64,000 bases of DNA, taken from positions 5,084,001 through 5,148,000 of the forward strand of contig CP082844.1 in NCBI GenBank assembly GCA_019930625.1, read 5' to 3'. Numbering within the stretch: the first letter of the stretch is position 1; the number at the start of each line of letters is the position of its first letter. Below are positions 26,298 through 34,872 of this stretch, piece by piece. The notes beneath the pieces were generated by a model. The model had not been told where the DNA came from. It ran no database searches and saw only the letters and a list, made by a program, of their open reading frames with translations. The stretch is from Nocardia asteroides (GTDB lineage: Bacteria > Actinomycetota > Actinomycetes > Mycobacteriales > Mycobacteriaceae). The translations under genes were made by a program, and so were the position numbers.

Positions 26298-27220
26298 CCG
26301 CCCCGGCCGTCGTGGTCGAGGATCTGCACGTCGCCTACGGCAAAACCTGGGCGCTCGACGGTGTCGACCTGGAAGTCGCTGCTGGGACGACGCTCGGGGT
26401 GCTCGGCCACAACGGTGCCGGCAAGACCACCCTGATCCGCGCCCTCACCACTCTGGTGCGGCCCACCGTCGGCCGCGTGCAGATCGCCGGTCTGGACGTG
26501 ATCGCCGACGCCACCGAGGTTCGCCGACGCATCGGGGTGACCGGTCAATACGCCGGACTCGACGCATTCCTCACCGCCCGGGAGAACCTGGAGCTGATCG
26601 GCTGCCTGAACGGGTTGCGCCGCACCGCCCGCCCACGAGCCGACGCGCTGATCGACCGGCTCGGGCTGGGTGAGTACTCGGCCCGGCGGGTCGGGGAACT
26701 CTCCGGTGGCTCCCGCCGCCGCGTCGATCTGGCCGCAAGCCTCGTCGCCGACCCGTCGGTACTGTTCCTCGATGAGCCGACCACCGGTCTGGACCCCCTG
26801 GCCCGTGCCGGACTATGGGACGTCGTCGAGGAGCTCACCACCGCGGGCACCACTGTCGTGCTCACTACCCAATACCTCGAGGAAGCCGACCGGCTGGCCG
26901 ATCACATCGTGGTCCTGTCCCGTGGCCGGGTCGCCGCCCGAGGCACCCCTGCCCAGTTGAAACGGATCGTCGGCGGCAAGGTGCTGCACGCCACCGTCCC
27001 GACCCACCGGATCGCGGATCTGCCGTTCACCCCGGACGTCGACCGGGTCGACGGCACCCGGGTGCGGGTGTCGGTCACCGTCGATGACGCCCCCACCGCG
27101 ACCGCGCTGGTTGCCGACCTGCACCGCGACGGTATCGAGGTCACCGACCTGGATGTGACTTCCCCGAGCCTCGATGACGTCTTCACTCACCTCGCCCACA
27201 CCACAGGAGCCCACCGATGA
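26294..27220 (+). CDS. ABC transporter ATP-binding protein (DrrA-like)
   Basis: A 308-residue ATPase. Walker A is GHNGAGKTT, the signature is LSGGSRRRVDLA, Walker B is VLFLDEPTTGLD, and the H-loop region is TQYLEEADRLAD. The C-terminal part (about 220-305) matches the DrrA extension (DUF4162-like) seen in daunorubicin-type exporters. It works with the following permease as an ABC-2 exporter of drugs or lipids. The ATG of the permease overlaps its stop (ATGA). No TetR regulator is adjacent. Confidence 0.93.
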   Translation: MTAPAVVVEDLHVAYGKTWALDGVDLEVAAGTTLGVLGHNGAGKTTLIRALTTLVRPTVGRVQIAGLDVIADATEVRRRIGVTGQYAGLDAFLTARENLELIGCLNGLRRTARPRADALIDRLGLGEYSARRVGELSGGSRRRVDLAASLVADPSVLFLDEPTTGLDPLARAGLWDVVEELTTAGTTVVLTTQYLEEADRLADHIVVLSRGRVAARGTPAQLKRIVGGKVLHATVPTHRIADLPFTPDVDRVDGTRVRVSVTVDDAPTATALVADLHRDGIEVTDLDVTSPSLDDVFTHLAHTTGAHR

Positions 27221-28026
27221 CCACCACCACGACCGCGATCGGGCGTTCCCCGCTCATCGACCAACTCGCCGCACTGACTGTCCGGAACCTGCGCACCAGC
27301 GCCCGTGTCCCGCAGCTGCTGATGTTCTCGCTGACCATGCCGATGGCGATGCTCGTGCTGTTCAGCCAAGTGTTCCGCAGCGTCGCCGCCGGGCCCGGCT
27401 TCCCGGCCGAGGTCAGCTACATCGACTTTCTCGCCCCGGCCATGCTCGCGGTCTCCACGGTGATGGCCGGCACCAACGCCGGAGTCTCCGCCGCGATCGA
27501 TCACACCAACGGCATGCACGACCGCTTCGCGGCGCTGCCGATGCGAGCGACGCTGCCCGGGATGGCGCGCACCATCAACGAGGCCGTGTTCACCCTCGCG
27601 AGAGCCGCGCTGCTCGGGATCGCCGCCGTATTGCTGGGTTTCGACTTCCACGGCAACGGCGTCGATGCCGCGGGCGCGGTCGCGGTTCTGGTGGTGCTGG
27701 CGGGAGCGATGAGCGCCCTGTTCGGTCTGATCGGGGACCGGCTACGCCGCCCGGACGTGGTCCAGTTCGCCGGAATGATGGTGATGATGCCGCTGATGTT
27801 CGTCTCGAGCGCGTTCGCGCCTATCCAGACCATGCCTGGCTGGATGCAGGCCATCGCGACGGTGAATCCGGTCGCACACGCCACCGACGCTCTGCGCGGG
27901 CACGTGCTCGGCACCGCCACCGTCGCCGACACAGCCACCGCCCTGGTCGCGGCGACGGGACTGTGGGCCGCGGTCACCATCATCCCCGTTCTGACGCGTC
28001 TGCTTCGGCCGGCGAGCGCTCGCTGA
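27217..28026 (+). CDS. ABC-2 type permease (DrrB-like)
   Basis: A 269-residue membrane protein with six hydrophobic segments. It has the ABC-2 pattern LTVRNLRTSARVPQLLMFSL, then NGMHDRFAALPMRATLP, then MMPLMFVSSAFAPIQTMPGW, then TVNPVAHATDALRG, matching DrrB-type exporters. It is translationally coupled to the ATPase. Probable substrate class: hydrophobic drug or lipid. Confidence 0.92.
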   Translation: MTTTTTAIGRSPLIDQLAALTVRNLRTSARVPQLLMFSLTMPMAMLVLFSQVFRSVAAGPGFPAEVSYIDFLAPAMLAVSTVMAGTNAGVSAAIDHTNGMHDRFAALPMRATLPGMARTINEAVFTLARAALLGIAAVLLGFDFHGNGVDAAGAVAVLVVLAGAMSALFGLIGDRLRRPDVVQFAGMMVMMPLMFVSSAFAPIQTMPGWMQAIATVNPVAHATDALRGHVLGTATVADTATALVAATGLWAAVTIIPVLTRLLRPASAR

Positions 28027-28160
28027 AGACCACTCCCATGGCCCTACCTCGCGAAAGGGGTAGGGCTGGTTGTTTCAGCGGATTTCGGATGTCGTTCATG
28101 CTGGAACTCGGCGACGACGAGGCGAGGCGAGAGGGGAAGTCCGCTCGGCGAATTCCGACC

Positions 28161-28974
28161 TCACGCGTTCCGGTACCACTGGTGGCGCCAGACCTTGACC
28201 GCGGAGGCGAGCAGCAGCGCGATCAGAATCGGGATGAGCGCGGCGCTGGGGACGACGCCGAGCAACAGCCCACCGATGATGGTCCCGTGATCGACCCGGC
28301 GGCCATGACGAGGACGAATCCGATGTCGGCGCGCAGGATCTGGAAGCGCTGGTCCCGGCTGGAGCGGGCGAACGCGACCAGCATTGTTGGCAGCGAGACC
28401 ATCAGCGATAAGCTCCGGCGACTTTGATGTCGACTCCGAACAGCAGCACGATCGTCGGGATCAGCAGCTCCCCGCCGGCTACACCCATCAACGCGGCCAC
28501 GATCCCGATGCAGACACCGGCCAGTGCCGCGCCGCCAACCCGCGCCGCCGTCGGCAGTGCGAGAGTGCCGACCTGGCCCAAGTGACTGATTGCCAGGGCT
28601 GCGGCGATGGGTGCGCGAATGAAGCGTTGTCGCCCAGTCGGCGCCGAGCCAGGCCCCGGCGAGGCTGTCGATCAGCAGGTTGGCCGCAATCGTCCAGTGC
28701 TGGCTGAGCTCGTCGTAGAGTGAGGCGGTCAGCCGAGCCGGGAGCGCGGTGAGTACGACGATCAAGCTCGTCGCCTTGCTCAGGATCACCGCGTGCAGGC
28801 CGCGAATCCGAACAGCCCGACCAGCAGCGGCAGCCGGAACTCCGCGCCACCGATCCCGATCAAACCGCCCAGGACGCCGATCACCGCACCCGAGCCGAAC
28901 ACCAGCAGCAGCGCATCGCGCCGCGCTGCGGCCGATGACGTCGATGCTGCCGGGTCCTCAACCGCCTCGCTCAC
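28161..28974 (-). pseudogene. TauE/SafE (TSUP) family transporter, broken by several frameshifts
   Basis: The gene starts at GTG 28974 with GSGAVIGVLGGLIGIGGAEF, a TSUP signature. It then shifts frame near 28800 (into ILSKATSLIVVLTALPAR), near 28625 (into IRAPIAAALAISHLGQVGTL, then GIVAALMGVAGGELLIPTI), near 28413 (into SLSLMVSLPTMLVAF) and near 28285 (into IIGGLLLGVVPSAALIPIL), ending VKVWRHQWYRNA at 28161. The shifts near 28800, 28413 and 28285 fit single-base losses. TSUP proteins export sulfite or sulfoacetate, or move other small anions. As written no full transporter is made; base-calling error in the assembly is an alternative. Confidence 0.85.
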
Positions 28975-29140
28975 ACGGTGAGACGTTAACGCCCCGCACT
29001 GGGGCCTCCCGGTCATGGCTGCGGGGATCTCAGACGCGACGTCGGGATGCAACGATCAGCGGCGTCGAGATCCACCTACCGTACGGGCACAGGTGGGCTG
29101 CTGTTTCAGCGGATACGCCCGCTACAGGCGTCGATGGCGC

Positions 29141-29233
29141 TCATGCGGTGGCGTCGAGCAGATGCAGTTCCTCGGCCACGATCAGATCGACCTCTTCGTC
29201 GGTCAGATCCGACAGCAGATGTGTCGTCAGCAT
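29141..29233 (-). CDS. 30-residue acidic peptide
   Basis: A short gene with a very strong ribosome binding site (GGGGAGGAGGTGAG ends about four bases before ATG 29233). The peptide begins MLTTHLLSDLTDEEVDLIVA and ends LHLLDATA. It is acidic and amphipathic, resembling a RiPP leader or a small regulatory peptide, but has no Cys and few modifiable residues. No maturation enzyme is adjacent. It lies between the broken TSUP gene and the sigma factor gene. Confidence 0.5.
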   Translation of the reverse strand: MLTTHLLSDLTDEEVDLIVAEELHLLDATA

Positions 29234-29439
29234 CGCTCTCACCTCCTCCCCGCGCTGACGGGGTCTGTCGAACCAGAGATCCGATATCGACTTCGACACC
29301 CATACAGACGTGACACTCCGGATCGGGACGCACGGATGCGTCCGATCCCGGTCAGCGCCGTCGGTATCTGTGCTGAGGAATCAAGGCTCGCCACCACGAC
29401 GGCAGGCGAGGATGCTGGAGAGGGAGAGGAACCCCGATC

Positions 29440-30105
29440 ATGAGCCAGCCAACGGCCACCACCGCGACCACACCACAGCCGCATCCTGGCGATCTCGACC
29501 AGCTGTGGCGCCGCTTTTCCGGCGACCTGCGGGCCTTCATCGCCCGCCGTGTCTCACGCCCGGAAGACGCCGATGACATCTTGTCGATCGTGTTCCTGCG
29601 GATGGCCAGAAGCTTGGACGATCTGCGCGAGCAGGGCCGGCTGCTCGGCTGGATGTATGCCATCACCCGCAACGCGATCACCGACTACTACCGTTCCGCG
29701 GCCCATCGCCGCGAGTTACCCGTCGACGCCGTCCCGGACAACCCCTCCGCGCACGGGGATGAACTCGAGAGCGACGCGGCGGCGGAGAAAGAACTCGCCT
29801 CGTGTCTGGTGCCGATGCTTGCCGGGCTGCCCGCCGAGCAGGCCGCGGCGGTGAAGATGGTCGACCTCGACGCGCGCACGCATGCCGCGGCTGCCGGTGA
29901 GGCGGGTATCTCGGTCTCCGGGATGAAATCTCGCGTGCAACGCGGACGCGCCGCCCTGCAGGCGCGATTGCGTGCCTGCTGTCAGATCAGCCAGGACCGC
30001 ACCGGCCACGTGCACGACTACCAGCCCCGCGACGGAGCATGTGGCGGCGCGGCCAGCAGCGACGGGGGCTGCGGCTGTGGTGCCACACCACCCTCCGCCC
30101 CGTAG
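29440..30105 (+). CDS. ECF sigma factor, SigZ-like, with Cys-rich C-terminal tail
   Basis: A 221-residue ECF sigma factor. Region 2 reads FIARRVSRPEDADDILSIVF and GWMYAITRNAITDYYRS; region 4 reads HAAAAGEAGISVSGMKSRVQ. After region 4 the tail reads RACCQISQDRTGHVHDYQPR, then a Gly/Cys cluster ending CGCGATPPSAP, giving six Cys. SigZ-type factors carry a CC-x-DR-G-x-DY tail and lack a conventional anti-sigma gene; metal or redox sensing by the tail is plausible. No anti-sigma factor is adjacent. It converges on a Cys-pair peptide gene. Confidence 0.85.
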   Translation: MSQPTATTATTPQPHPGDLDQLWRRFSGDLRAFIARRVSRPEDADDILSIVFLRMARSLDDLREQGRLLGWMYAITRNAITDYYRSAAHRRELPVDAVPDNPSAHGDELESDAAAEKELASCLVPMLAGLPAEQAAAVKMVDLDARTHAAAAGEAGISVSGMKSRVQRGRAALQARLRACCQISQDRTGHVHDYQPRDGACGGAASSDGGCGCGATPPSAP

Positions 30106-30170
30106 ACCGGCACACCGGTTCAGCAACGCCCCGCCGGTCAGCCGCTGGATCACCACGATCGGACAAAGGC

Positions 30171-30200
30171 GCGGTGCGAGCCATACGAGGCGCGCACCGC
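30171..30200. terminator. Hairpin between sigma factor and Cys-pair peptide genes
   Basis: GCGGTGCG (30171-30178) and CGCACCGC (30193-30200) form an 8-bp stem with a 14-base loop. It sits in the short gap between two convergent genes and could end transcription both ways. Confidence 0.4.
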
Positions 30201-30218
30201 ACCGTGCCGGATGAGGGG

Positions 30219-30395
30219 CTACTGGCAGCCGCAGCCGCTGCCTGCCGTGGCCGCCGGAGCGCAGCACCTCGCCTTGTCACTGGCATCGCAGCACGTGGTC
30301 TGCCGTTCGGGGCTGCAACACGCCGGTGCCGCAGACTGCCGTGATGCGTCCATGCGTTCTGCCGCCGAGGACTGGAATTCATTCGGGTGGGTCAT
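30219..30395 (-). CDS. Cys-pair metal-binding-like small protein
   Basis: A 58-residue protein with four Cys pairs: ACCSPE, TTCCDASD, RCCAPA and a terminal GCGCQ, eight Cys in all in the last 33 residues. The N-terminus is MTHPNEFQSSAAERM. AGGAG lies five bases upstream of ATG 30395. Such small cysteine-rich proteins bind thiophilic metals or arsenite. The convergent ECF sigma factor also has a Cys-rich tail, and the broken TSUP gene lies nearby, which suggests a thiol/metal or sulfur stress locus (inferred). Confidence 0.65.
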   Translation of the reverse strand: MTHPNEFQSSAAERMDASRQSAAPACCSPERQTTCCDASDKARCCAPAATAGSGCGCQ

Positions 30396-30532
30396 GGTGA
30401 CTCCTGGCTTCGTGGGGATGGGTACCAGGACAGACGGAGGAGAACAGGAAAGGACGCACCGGAAGTCGCCGTGGATGCTCCTGTACCCAGCCGAACGGGA
30501 TCGCCGCATCATCCGTACCGCCATCGCCCCTG

Positions 30533-30586
30533 CTCACCGACCTCGCCGACGACGCCCGTGAACTCGGTGATCTCGCTCAGGCATGG
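30533..30586 (+). pseudogene. Recombinase-like gene, fragment left of IS110
   Basis: Reads LTDLADDARELGDLAQAW and then is cut by the IS110 element. Removing 30587-32046 joins it in frame to VAGTPDRAVRIAGF on the other side. No good start codon or upstream part was found, so the 5' region may be missing or degraded. Confidence 0.6.
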
Positions 30587-30809
30587 CTGGATCCCTAAGT
30601 TGATAGGGGTCCGGAGCCGGTCTTCGGATGCCTGGGCCGGTGGGGTGTGGCTGATGTGCTGGATGTTGTCGTTGTGGCTTCTTGCGACTTGCCGCCCTGC
30701 CGCCCTGGACTCTCCGGCCGCTGATTGAGAGCTGTTGCGGATCGTCGCTGTTTAGGGACCTGCCGGCGGGGTGTCCATGGGCGTGGATTGCGACGACGGG
30801 AGTGGATGA
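30587..30809 (+). ncRNA. Candidate bridge RNA region of the IS110 element
   Basis: IS110-subgroup elements express a guide (bridge) RNA from the left non-coding end, just before the transposase. This 223-base stretch is the only room for it. ATGCCTG at 30628-30634 is complementary to CAGGCAT at the left insertion edge (the right flank also contains CAGGCA), and GCTGGAT at 30658-30664 matches the element's own left end. These matches are short; the loops were not folded. Confidence 0.45.
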
Positions 30810-32024
30810 GTGGCCGAGCGCCCGGAGATCTGGGTCGGGATCGATGTCGGCAAGCGATCGCATCATGCGTGTGCGGTCGACGCCGCTGGTGAGGTGGTGT
30901 TCAGTCAGAGATTCGGCAACGACCAACGCGCGATCGAACAGTTGGTTGCCCGTTCGGGCAGCGCCGCACGAAGCGTGCGGTGGGCGGTCGACTTGACCGG
31001 CCCGTTGTCATTGATGCTGCTCACCGTGTTGCTGAACGCTGGTCAGGCAGTTGTTTATGTGCCGGGTAGCGTCGTGAACGCCATGAGTCGCGGGTTCCGC
31101 GGCGAGGGAAAGACCGATGCCAGGGATGCACGGGTGATCGCCGAGACCGCCCGCATGCGTAGGGATTTGGCCGAGGTCGCGATGCCCGAAGAGCTTGTGG
31201 CCGGGCTGACCCAGCTGACGCGATATCGGGCAGATCTGATGTCGGACTGGGTCGCAGGGGTCAACCGTCTGCGTGCGGTGTTGGGATCGATCTTTCCGGT
31301 GCTTGAGGCTGCGTTCGACTATTCCAACCGCGGCCCGCTGATTCTGGTGTCGGCGTTGTGCACCCCGTCCGAGATCATGGCCGCCGGAATTGACGGTGTC
31401 ACAACTCATTTGAGTCAGAATGGCGTGCGGCCCTCGAGGGTTTCCAAGCTGGCTTCGACTGCCGTGGCCGTCGCGAACGTGCAGGATATCGCAGTGCCGG
31501 GCGAGGCAGACGCGGCCGTGCTGGTCAAGCGCATCGCCGGTAAGCTGCTCGATCTGGATCGGGAGATCAAGGACACCGACAAGCTGATCGCGAAGCGGTT
31601 TCGCGCTCACCCGTGGGCGCGGATCATCGAGTCCCTGCCCGGAATGGGTGCCGGCCTCGGTGCCGATTTCCTCGTCGAAACCGGCGGCAGCCTGGCAACA
31701 TTCGGCTCCGCCGGGCGTTTGGCCAGTTATGCCGGTCTGGTCCCGGTACCGCGTGACTCCGGTCGCGTCAGCGGGAATCTGCGGCGCCCGACGCGTTACA
31801 ACCGCCGCATGCGCCGCGTGTTCTACCTCGCAGCGTTATCAAGCCTGCGCGTGGAAAACGGCCCGTCACGGCAGTTCTACGACCGAAAGCGCGCCGAACG
31901 ACGGATCCACCCCCAAGCACTGATGGCGCTGGCCCGCCGCCTGGTCGACGTGCTGTGGGCATTGCTACGCGACGGACGAGAATTCGTGCTCGATTCACCG
32001 AATCCCGTCGCTGCTGCGGCTTGA
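30810..32024 (+). CDS. IS110-family transposase (recombinase)
   Basis: A 404-residue DEDD transposase. The RuvC-like N-terminal domain begins WVGIDVGKRSHHACAVD and includes GKTDARDARVIAETARMRRD, with the DxxD of the DEDD set. The C-terminal transposase_20 domain is ESLPGMGAGLGADFLVETGG, then LASYAGLVPVPRDSGRVSG. Length matches intact IS110 enzymes and the frame is uninterrupted, so the element may be active. Start GTG 30810. Confidence 0.93.
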   Translation: MAERPEIWVGIDVGKRSHHACAVDAAGEVVFSQRFGNDQRAIEQLVARSGSAARSVRWAVDLTGPLSLMLLTVLLNAGQAVVYVPGSVVNAMSRGFRGEGKTDARDARVIAETARMRRDLAEVAMPEELVAGLTQLTRYRADLMSDWVAGVNRLRAVLGSIFPVLEAAFDYSNRGPLILVSALCTPSEIMAAGIDGVTTHLSQNGVRPSRVSKLASTAVAVANVQDIAVPGEADAAVLVKRIAGKLLDLDREIKDTDKLIAKRFRAHPWARIIESLPGMGAGLGADFLVETGGSLATFGSAGRLASYAGLVPVPRDSGRVSGNLRRPTRYNRRMRRVFYLAALSSLRVENGPSRQFYDRKRAERRIHPQALMALARRLVDVLWALLRDGREFVLDSPNPVAAAA

Positions 32025-32046
32025 CAAGATCATTGAGAGTCGCTGG

Positions 32047-32701
32047 GTCGCAGGCACCCCCGATCGTGCCGTGCGTATCGCAGGGTTCATCGCCTGGACT
32101 CGGACACACAAGCTCACCACGGGGCTGCGCGTCCACCAGCAGACCTCACCGTTACCGTTGATCACGATCGACGCCGATAGCCATCGCCAAGCACTGCAAT
32201 CACTGTTCGACCCGAACTCCGTTGTGCCACTGGATGTCCGGGCTGCCGGAGCGCTGGTACTGCTCTACGGCTTGCCAGTGACGCGAATCCACCGCCGGAG
32301 CACCGAGGACATCCTCGACATCGGCGCCGATTCCTTTTCTCGACCTCGACCGGCATCCGGTGCTGCTGCCACCACCGCTGGCGCAGATGCTGCGCACGCC
32401 GGCTCGCAGACCTCGACGCGCCGGGCCCGCTGCACCGCGGCAGTTCTTGTTCCCCGGTACCCGCACCGTCGACGCGCCGATCGCGGCTGGCACGCTCACG
32501 ACCAGGCTCAACGCCCATGGAATCAGCGTGCGCGCGCATCGCAACAGTGCGCTGATCGAACTGGCCAGCGAGCTCCCAGGGCCGCTTCTGCCGCACACCG
32601 CCAACTTCCACATCTCCACCGCGGTGCGCTGGAGATCGCTCGCAGCCCGCGACTGGACCCACTATCTCGCAGCGCACGAACGTCACCCGACCGGTTGCGA
32701 C
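32047..32701 (+). pseudogene. Recombinase-like gene, fragment right of IS110
   Basis: Continues from the left fragment with VAGTPDRAVRIAGFIAWTRT, then FDPNSVVPLDVRAAGALVLL. A frameshift near 32337 leads into LDLDRHPVLLPPPLAQMLR, then NSALIELASELPGPLL and HISTAVRWRSLAARDWTHYL. This C-terminal block (HRNSALIELA followed by HISTAVRWxxxAARDW) is typical of recombinase-like proteins that are common in actinobacterial genomes. The gene is broken both by the insertion and by the frameshift. Confidence 0.65.
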
Positions 32702-32771
32702 CGATCCCAACGAGCTATCGGTACGAACGGCTCACGAACCCGTCGGGGCGGACCAGCACCGTCCCGTACGG

Positions 32772-34088
32772 TCAGCCATCCACGAGGTGCACCGGAACGT
32801 CGGCCTCTACGTCGGGATCGGCCGTGAGCACGCACCACTGCGATCCGACGAGATCCAGCGTGGACACCCCGTCGGCCACCCACATGTGCGGCAGGCGGGA
32901 CCCCGGCGATCCGTCGAGGTCGAGGGCGACGTCCTCGGTGGAGGGGAGCTCCGCGCCGCCGTACCGGTATCCCATGTGCACCACCGGCGCGTTGATCACC
33001 CCCGCTGCCTTGCGCGCCTGCGCCATGTCCTTTCCCCAGTGCAGGGACGGATCGTCGAACCGCAGGCGCGCCTGCTCCATCGTCATGAGCGCCACCGGAT
33101 GGCGTTCCGCGTGATAAGTCTCCAGCAGCTCGGGTCCGGCTTCACCGCGCAGCACGTGCGCGAGCTTCCACGCCAGATTGTGCGCGTCGGCGACGCCGGC
33201 GTTCAACCCGAACGCGCCCAGTGGGGGGATCGCGTGCGCCGCGTCGCCCACCAGGAAGACCCGCCCGACGGAGAGCCGATCGGCCACCTGGCCGCGTCCC
33301 CGGAACCGCAGCACACTGCGGATCTCCACCTCGATCGACGGGTCGCCGAGCGCGGTGCGGATGAGGTCGGGAGTCGGCTCCGTGTCGAGACGGGTGAGGA
33401 ACACCCACTCGCGTTCGCCGTCGACGGTCACCAGCAGGCCGGTCGCGTCGGGATGCTCGATATCGCACATCGCGAACGACTTGCGCGGACGCAGATCAGC
33501 GCCGAACAGAACACTCGTCGTCTCCTCACCGATCACACCGGGACCGGTGAGGCCGACGCCGAGGACCTGCCGAACCCGGCTGCGCACTCCGTCGGCCGCC
33601 ACCAGATATCCCGCCCGCACGGTACGCCCATCGGACAGAGTCGCCGTGACGCCGCCGGAGTCCTGCTCGAACGAGTCGAGCGCCACGCCGAACTCCACGT
33701 CGCCGGCCTTGGTGATCAGCACGCGATCGAGCCGGTTCTGTGGGCAGGTGCCGCGGATCCGGGCCGGCGTGTAGGTGAGTTCGTCCGCGGTTTTCGTCTT
33801 CCACTCCGCGCTTTCGGTGAAGTCGGCCTCGGCGAGTGTGCGCCCTCTGATCTTTCCCGCCCGCAAGTCGACCGCGGCCCCGTCGACCGCTTGCTCCAGG
33901 CCGACCTCGCGCAGGATCTCCACCGTCCGCGACCCGATGCCGGTGGCCCTGGGGTGAGGCGACAGCTCCGGCTTCTCCTCGACGACGAGGGGCTTGACAC
34001 CGTGGTGGCGCAACAGCACCGCGAGCATCAGCCCAACGGATCCGCCGCCGGCGATCAGAACATCAGTGGATACAGCGTTCCCGTTCAT
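32772..34088 (-). CDS. FAD-dependent aromatic monooxygenase, C-terminally truncated
   Basis: A 438-residue group A flavin monooxygenase (PheA/TfdB-like). The FAD-binding motif is VLIAGGGSVGLMLAVLLRHH; the second FAD motif is VFLVGDAAHAIPPLGAFGLN; RSRVRQVLG and a DG motif lie between. Close to the end the frame meets TGA at 32772-32774, yet the same frame continues for 18 more codons with YGTVLVRPDGFV, the usual C-terminal motif of this family, before TAG at 32715. The stop is therefore likely a nonsense mutation. It is divergent from a TetR regulator with only 34 bases between. Confidence 0.88.
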   Translation of the reverse strand: MNGNAVSTDVLIAGGGSVGLMLAVLLRHHGVKPLVVEEKPELSPHPRATGIGSRTVEILREVGLEQAVDGAAVDLRAGKIRGRTLAEADFTESAEWKTKTADELTYTPARIRGTCPQNRLDRVLITKAGDVEFGVALDSFEQDSGGVTATLSDGRTVRAGYLVAADGVRSRVRQVLGVGLTGPGVIGEETTSVLFGADLRPRKSFAMCDIEHPDATGLLVTVDGEREWVFLTRLDTEPTPDLIRTALGDPSIEVEIRSVLRFRGRGQVADRLSVGRVFLVGDAAHAIPPLGAFGLNAGVADAHNLAWKLAHVLRGEAGPELLETYHAERHPVALMTMEQARLRFDDPSLHWGKDMAQARKAAGVINAPVVHMGYRYGGAELPSTEDVALDLDGSPGSRLPHMWVADGVSTLDLVGSQWCVLTADPDVEADVPVHLVDG

Positions 34089-34122
34089 GGGCACACTGTA
34101 TCCACTCCAGTAGACTCTGTCC

Positions 34123-34809
34123 ATGTCGCTTATCTGGGAGCGTGAGCCGTACCGGCCGAAAAGGCAGGCCCTGACTGTGGAACGCATCGTGGACGCGTCC
34201 GTCGCCATCGCCGATGCCGAGGGGCTCGACGCGCTGTCGATGCGCCGCGTCGCCGCCGAGTTGTCGACCGGCACAACCTCGCTCTACCGCTACGTGGACA
34301 GCCGCGACGACCTGCTCGACCTCATGGCCGATGCGGTACAGGGCGACCATGTGCCGCTGACGGGAGACTGGCGCGCCGACCTCGAGGCGTACGCCCACCA
34401 CGAGCGCGAGCTGTGGCTGCGGCACACCTGGCTCGCACCGCTGCTGGCCACCCGGCCATCGCTCGGCCCCAACTGGCTGCGCGGTCTGGAACACGCCCTC
34501 ACCGCAGCCGCGCCGCTGACCGCCGACATCGCCGACGCGGCCTCGGCCGTCGGGCTGATCAGGGATTACGTTCGCGGGGCGGTCATGCGCGAACTCGCCG
34601 AGAAAGAGACCCAGCGGCGCACCGGTCAGACCGAGGAGCAGTGGCGCGCCGCCGTCGCCCCCTACATGCGCAAGGTCATCGAGAGCGGCGCATATCCCCG
34701 GGTTTCGCGCATGACCGAAGCCGCTGACCTGAGCCCTGCCGAACAGTTCTCGTACGGGTTGCGCCGCATCCTCACCGGGATCGCGGACTCTCAGCAGACG
34801 GCAAAGTGA
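34123..34809 (+). CDS. TetR-family regulator
   Basis: A 228-residue TetR/AcrR protein. The HTH reads LDALSMRRVAAELSTGTTSL, then YRYVDSRDDLLDLM. The C-terminal domain (APLLATRPSLGPNWLRGLEH, then VGLIRDYVRGAV) matches the TetR_C class that binds polyketide- or tetracycline-like drugs. It is divergent from the FAD monooxygenase across a 34-base gap that must hold both promoters and its operator (an imperfect CTGTATCCACTCCAGTAG stretch). This pairing suggests drug-inducible modification of an aromatic compound. Confidence 0.88.
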   Translation: MSLIWEREPYRPKRQALTVERIVDASVAIADAEGLDALSMRRVAAELSTGTTSLYRYVDSRDDLLDLMADAVQGDHVPLTGDWRADLEAYAHHERELWLRHTWLAPLLATRPSLGPNWLRGLEHALTAAAPLTADIADAASAVGLIRDYVRGAVMRELAEKETQRRTGQTEEQWRAAVAPYMRKVIESGAYPRVSRMTEAADLSPAEQFSYGLRRILTGIADSQQTAK

Positions 34810-34872
34810 TCAGGAACACGCCTCGGGGCACCTGCTGCACGGTTGGTTGTTGTTCAGGTGATTACTGCAGTT

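Larger units (their letters stand above)
30587..32046 (+). mobile_element. IS110-family insertion sequence, about 1,460 bp
   Basis: Ends were placed by restoring the reading frame of the interrupted gene; a 3-base TGG occurs at both edges (30584-30586 and 32044-32046), so the limits are uncertain by three bases. There are no terminal inverted repeats and no larger duplication, as expected for IS110. The left non-coding part is 223 bp and the right about 20 bp, the layout of IS110-subgroup elements with a left-end bridge RNA. Confidence 0.75.

Noticed and set aside
32787..34145. Plus-strand open frame of 452 codons over the FAD monooxygenase
   Set aside because: Antisense shadow with no recognisable fold.
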